This document shows positions 6,098-6,405 of a stretch of 6,405 nt of DNA, one piece after another (position 1 is the stretch's first letter; every line of letters starts with the position of its first letter). Below the pieces are notes generated by a model. That model saw only the letters and a list, made by a program, of their open reading frames with translations, did not search any database and had not been told where the DNA came from. Source of the stretch: Kiritimatiellia bacterium (GTDB lineage: Bacteria; Verrucomicrobiota; Kiritimatiellia; RFP12; UBA1067); the NCBI GenBank assembly GCA_900767325.1, contig CAAFYT010000086.1, positions 1-6,405 on the forward strand, in the 5' to 3' direction. A program made the position numbers and the translations under genes.

Positions 6098-6405
6098 TCA
6101 GCAGCCGAACTTGTAGCAGTCGCGCTTGTGGTAGTGGGTGTGCAGGATGCGCTCGGCCGTTCCGGAGCCCGGCTGGCCGAGGTAGTCCTTGTAGAGCGCC
6201 TGGACCTCGGGATTGAGGTGGCTCATGCGGAGAGTCGACTTCGCGTCATCGGAGTAGAGCCCCGCCGTGCGTTGGGCGCGAACCGCGTCCGTCGCAAGGC
6301 ACGGCTGACCGCCGCCACCGATGCACCCGCCGCGGCACGCCATCACCTCGATGAAGTCGTAGCGCGGCTTCTTGCCGGCCTTGAGGTCCTCGCGGACCTG
6401 ATCGA
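6098..6405 (-). CDS. [FeFe] hydrogenase catalytic subunit, C-terminal part (5' end beyond window)
   Basis: Last 101 residues of an iron-only hydrogenase, which interconverts protons and H2 at the H-cluster, usually to dispose of fermentation electrons from ferredoxin and/or NAD(P)H. The H-cluster motif L3 is present as FIEVMACRGGCIGGGGQP, whose cysteines ligate the [4Fe-4S] subcluster and bridge to the diiron site. It is followed by the iron-hydrogenase small-subunit-type tail: VRAQRTAGLYSDDAKSTLRMSHLNPEVQALYKDYLGQP and ILHTHYHKR (quoted in the family order, in pieces). The usual proteins stop soon after the HTHY motif; here the chain ends DCYKFGC, giving a C-x4-C pair at the very C-terminus. 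Motifs L1 and L2, any N-terminal ferredoxin-like domains and the start codon lie outside the window, so monomeric and electron-bifurcating types cannot be told apart here. Confidence 0.95.
   Translation of the reverse strand, partial: DQVREDLKAGKKPRYDFIEVMACRGGCIGGGGQPCLATDAVRAQRTAGLYSDDAKSTLRMSHLNPEVQALYKDYLGQPGSGTAERILHTHYHKRDCYKFGC

Noticed and set aside
4200..6116. A 638-codon open frame on the plus strand opposite the MATE gene
   Set aside because: The product is full of Arg, His, Asp and Glu with no domain, as expected from the complement of a GC-rich membrane-protein gene. The minus-strand MATE frame has clear family motifs and membrane segments.

Overview
All supported genes in this GC-rich window lie on the minus strand, so transcription runs from high to low coordinates. 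In that order they are: the 3' end of an [FeFe]-hydrogenase gene (cut by the window edge), a MATE-type transporter fused to a degenerate GHKL/RsbW-like ATPase domain, a small DUF192 protein, peptide chain release factor 2 (prfB), a small DUF721/DciA-like protein, a family 5 (peptide-type) extracellular solute-binding protein, a shortened TsaB, and the 5' part of glutaminyl-tRNA synthetase (glnS, cut by the other edge). Coding density is very high. Four gene pairs overlap or nearly touch, and no gap exceeds about 60 bases.

The organism is probably an anaerobic, fermentative bacterium, judged from the [FeFe] hydrogenase, high GC and compact gene layout. A dedicated GlnRS, a peptide-binding protein of this type and a MATE-ATPase fusion would fit a gut or sediment anaerobe of the Verrucomicrobiota/Kiritimatiellota (PVC) group. 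That placement is an impression from protein style, not a demonstrated assignment.

Layout: bases 6405-6098 hold the hydrogenase C-terminus. The 59-base gap 6039-6097 contains a perfect 13-bp inverted repeat. Bases 6038-4034 hold the MATE fusion and DUF192 gene, overlapping by 17 bases. A second group, 4024-568 (prfB, DciA-like, SBP, tsaB), is joined by a 16-base gap, a 4-base ATGA overlap and a 20-base overlap, which suggests an operon with translational coupling. glnS then begins after a 31-base gap.

Two nearly identical extended -10 promoters (TGnTATAATACC) sit immediately before prfB and glnS. Each is so close to its start codon that the mRNAs would be leaderless or have leaders of only a few bases; neither start has a Shine-Dalgarno sequence. 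The internal operon genes tsaB, SBP and DciA-like do have GGAG/GAGG-like sites. Three neighbouring genes serve translation or tRNA biology (prfB, tsaB, glnS), so this stretch is mostly housekeeping. The least ordinary features are the MATE-GHKL fusion with a broken N box, the paired leaderless-type promoters, and the shortened TsaB and binding protein. I see no RNA gene, CRISPR array, insertion sequence or prophage signature.
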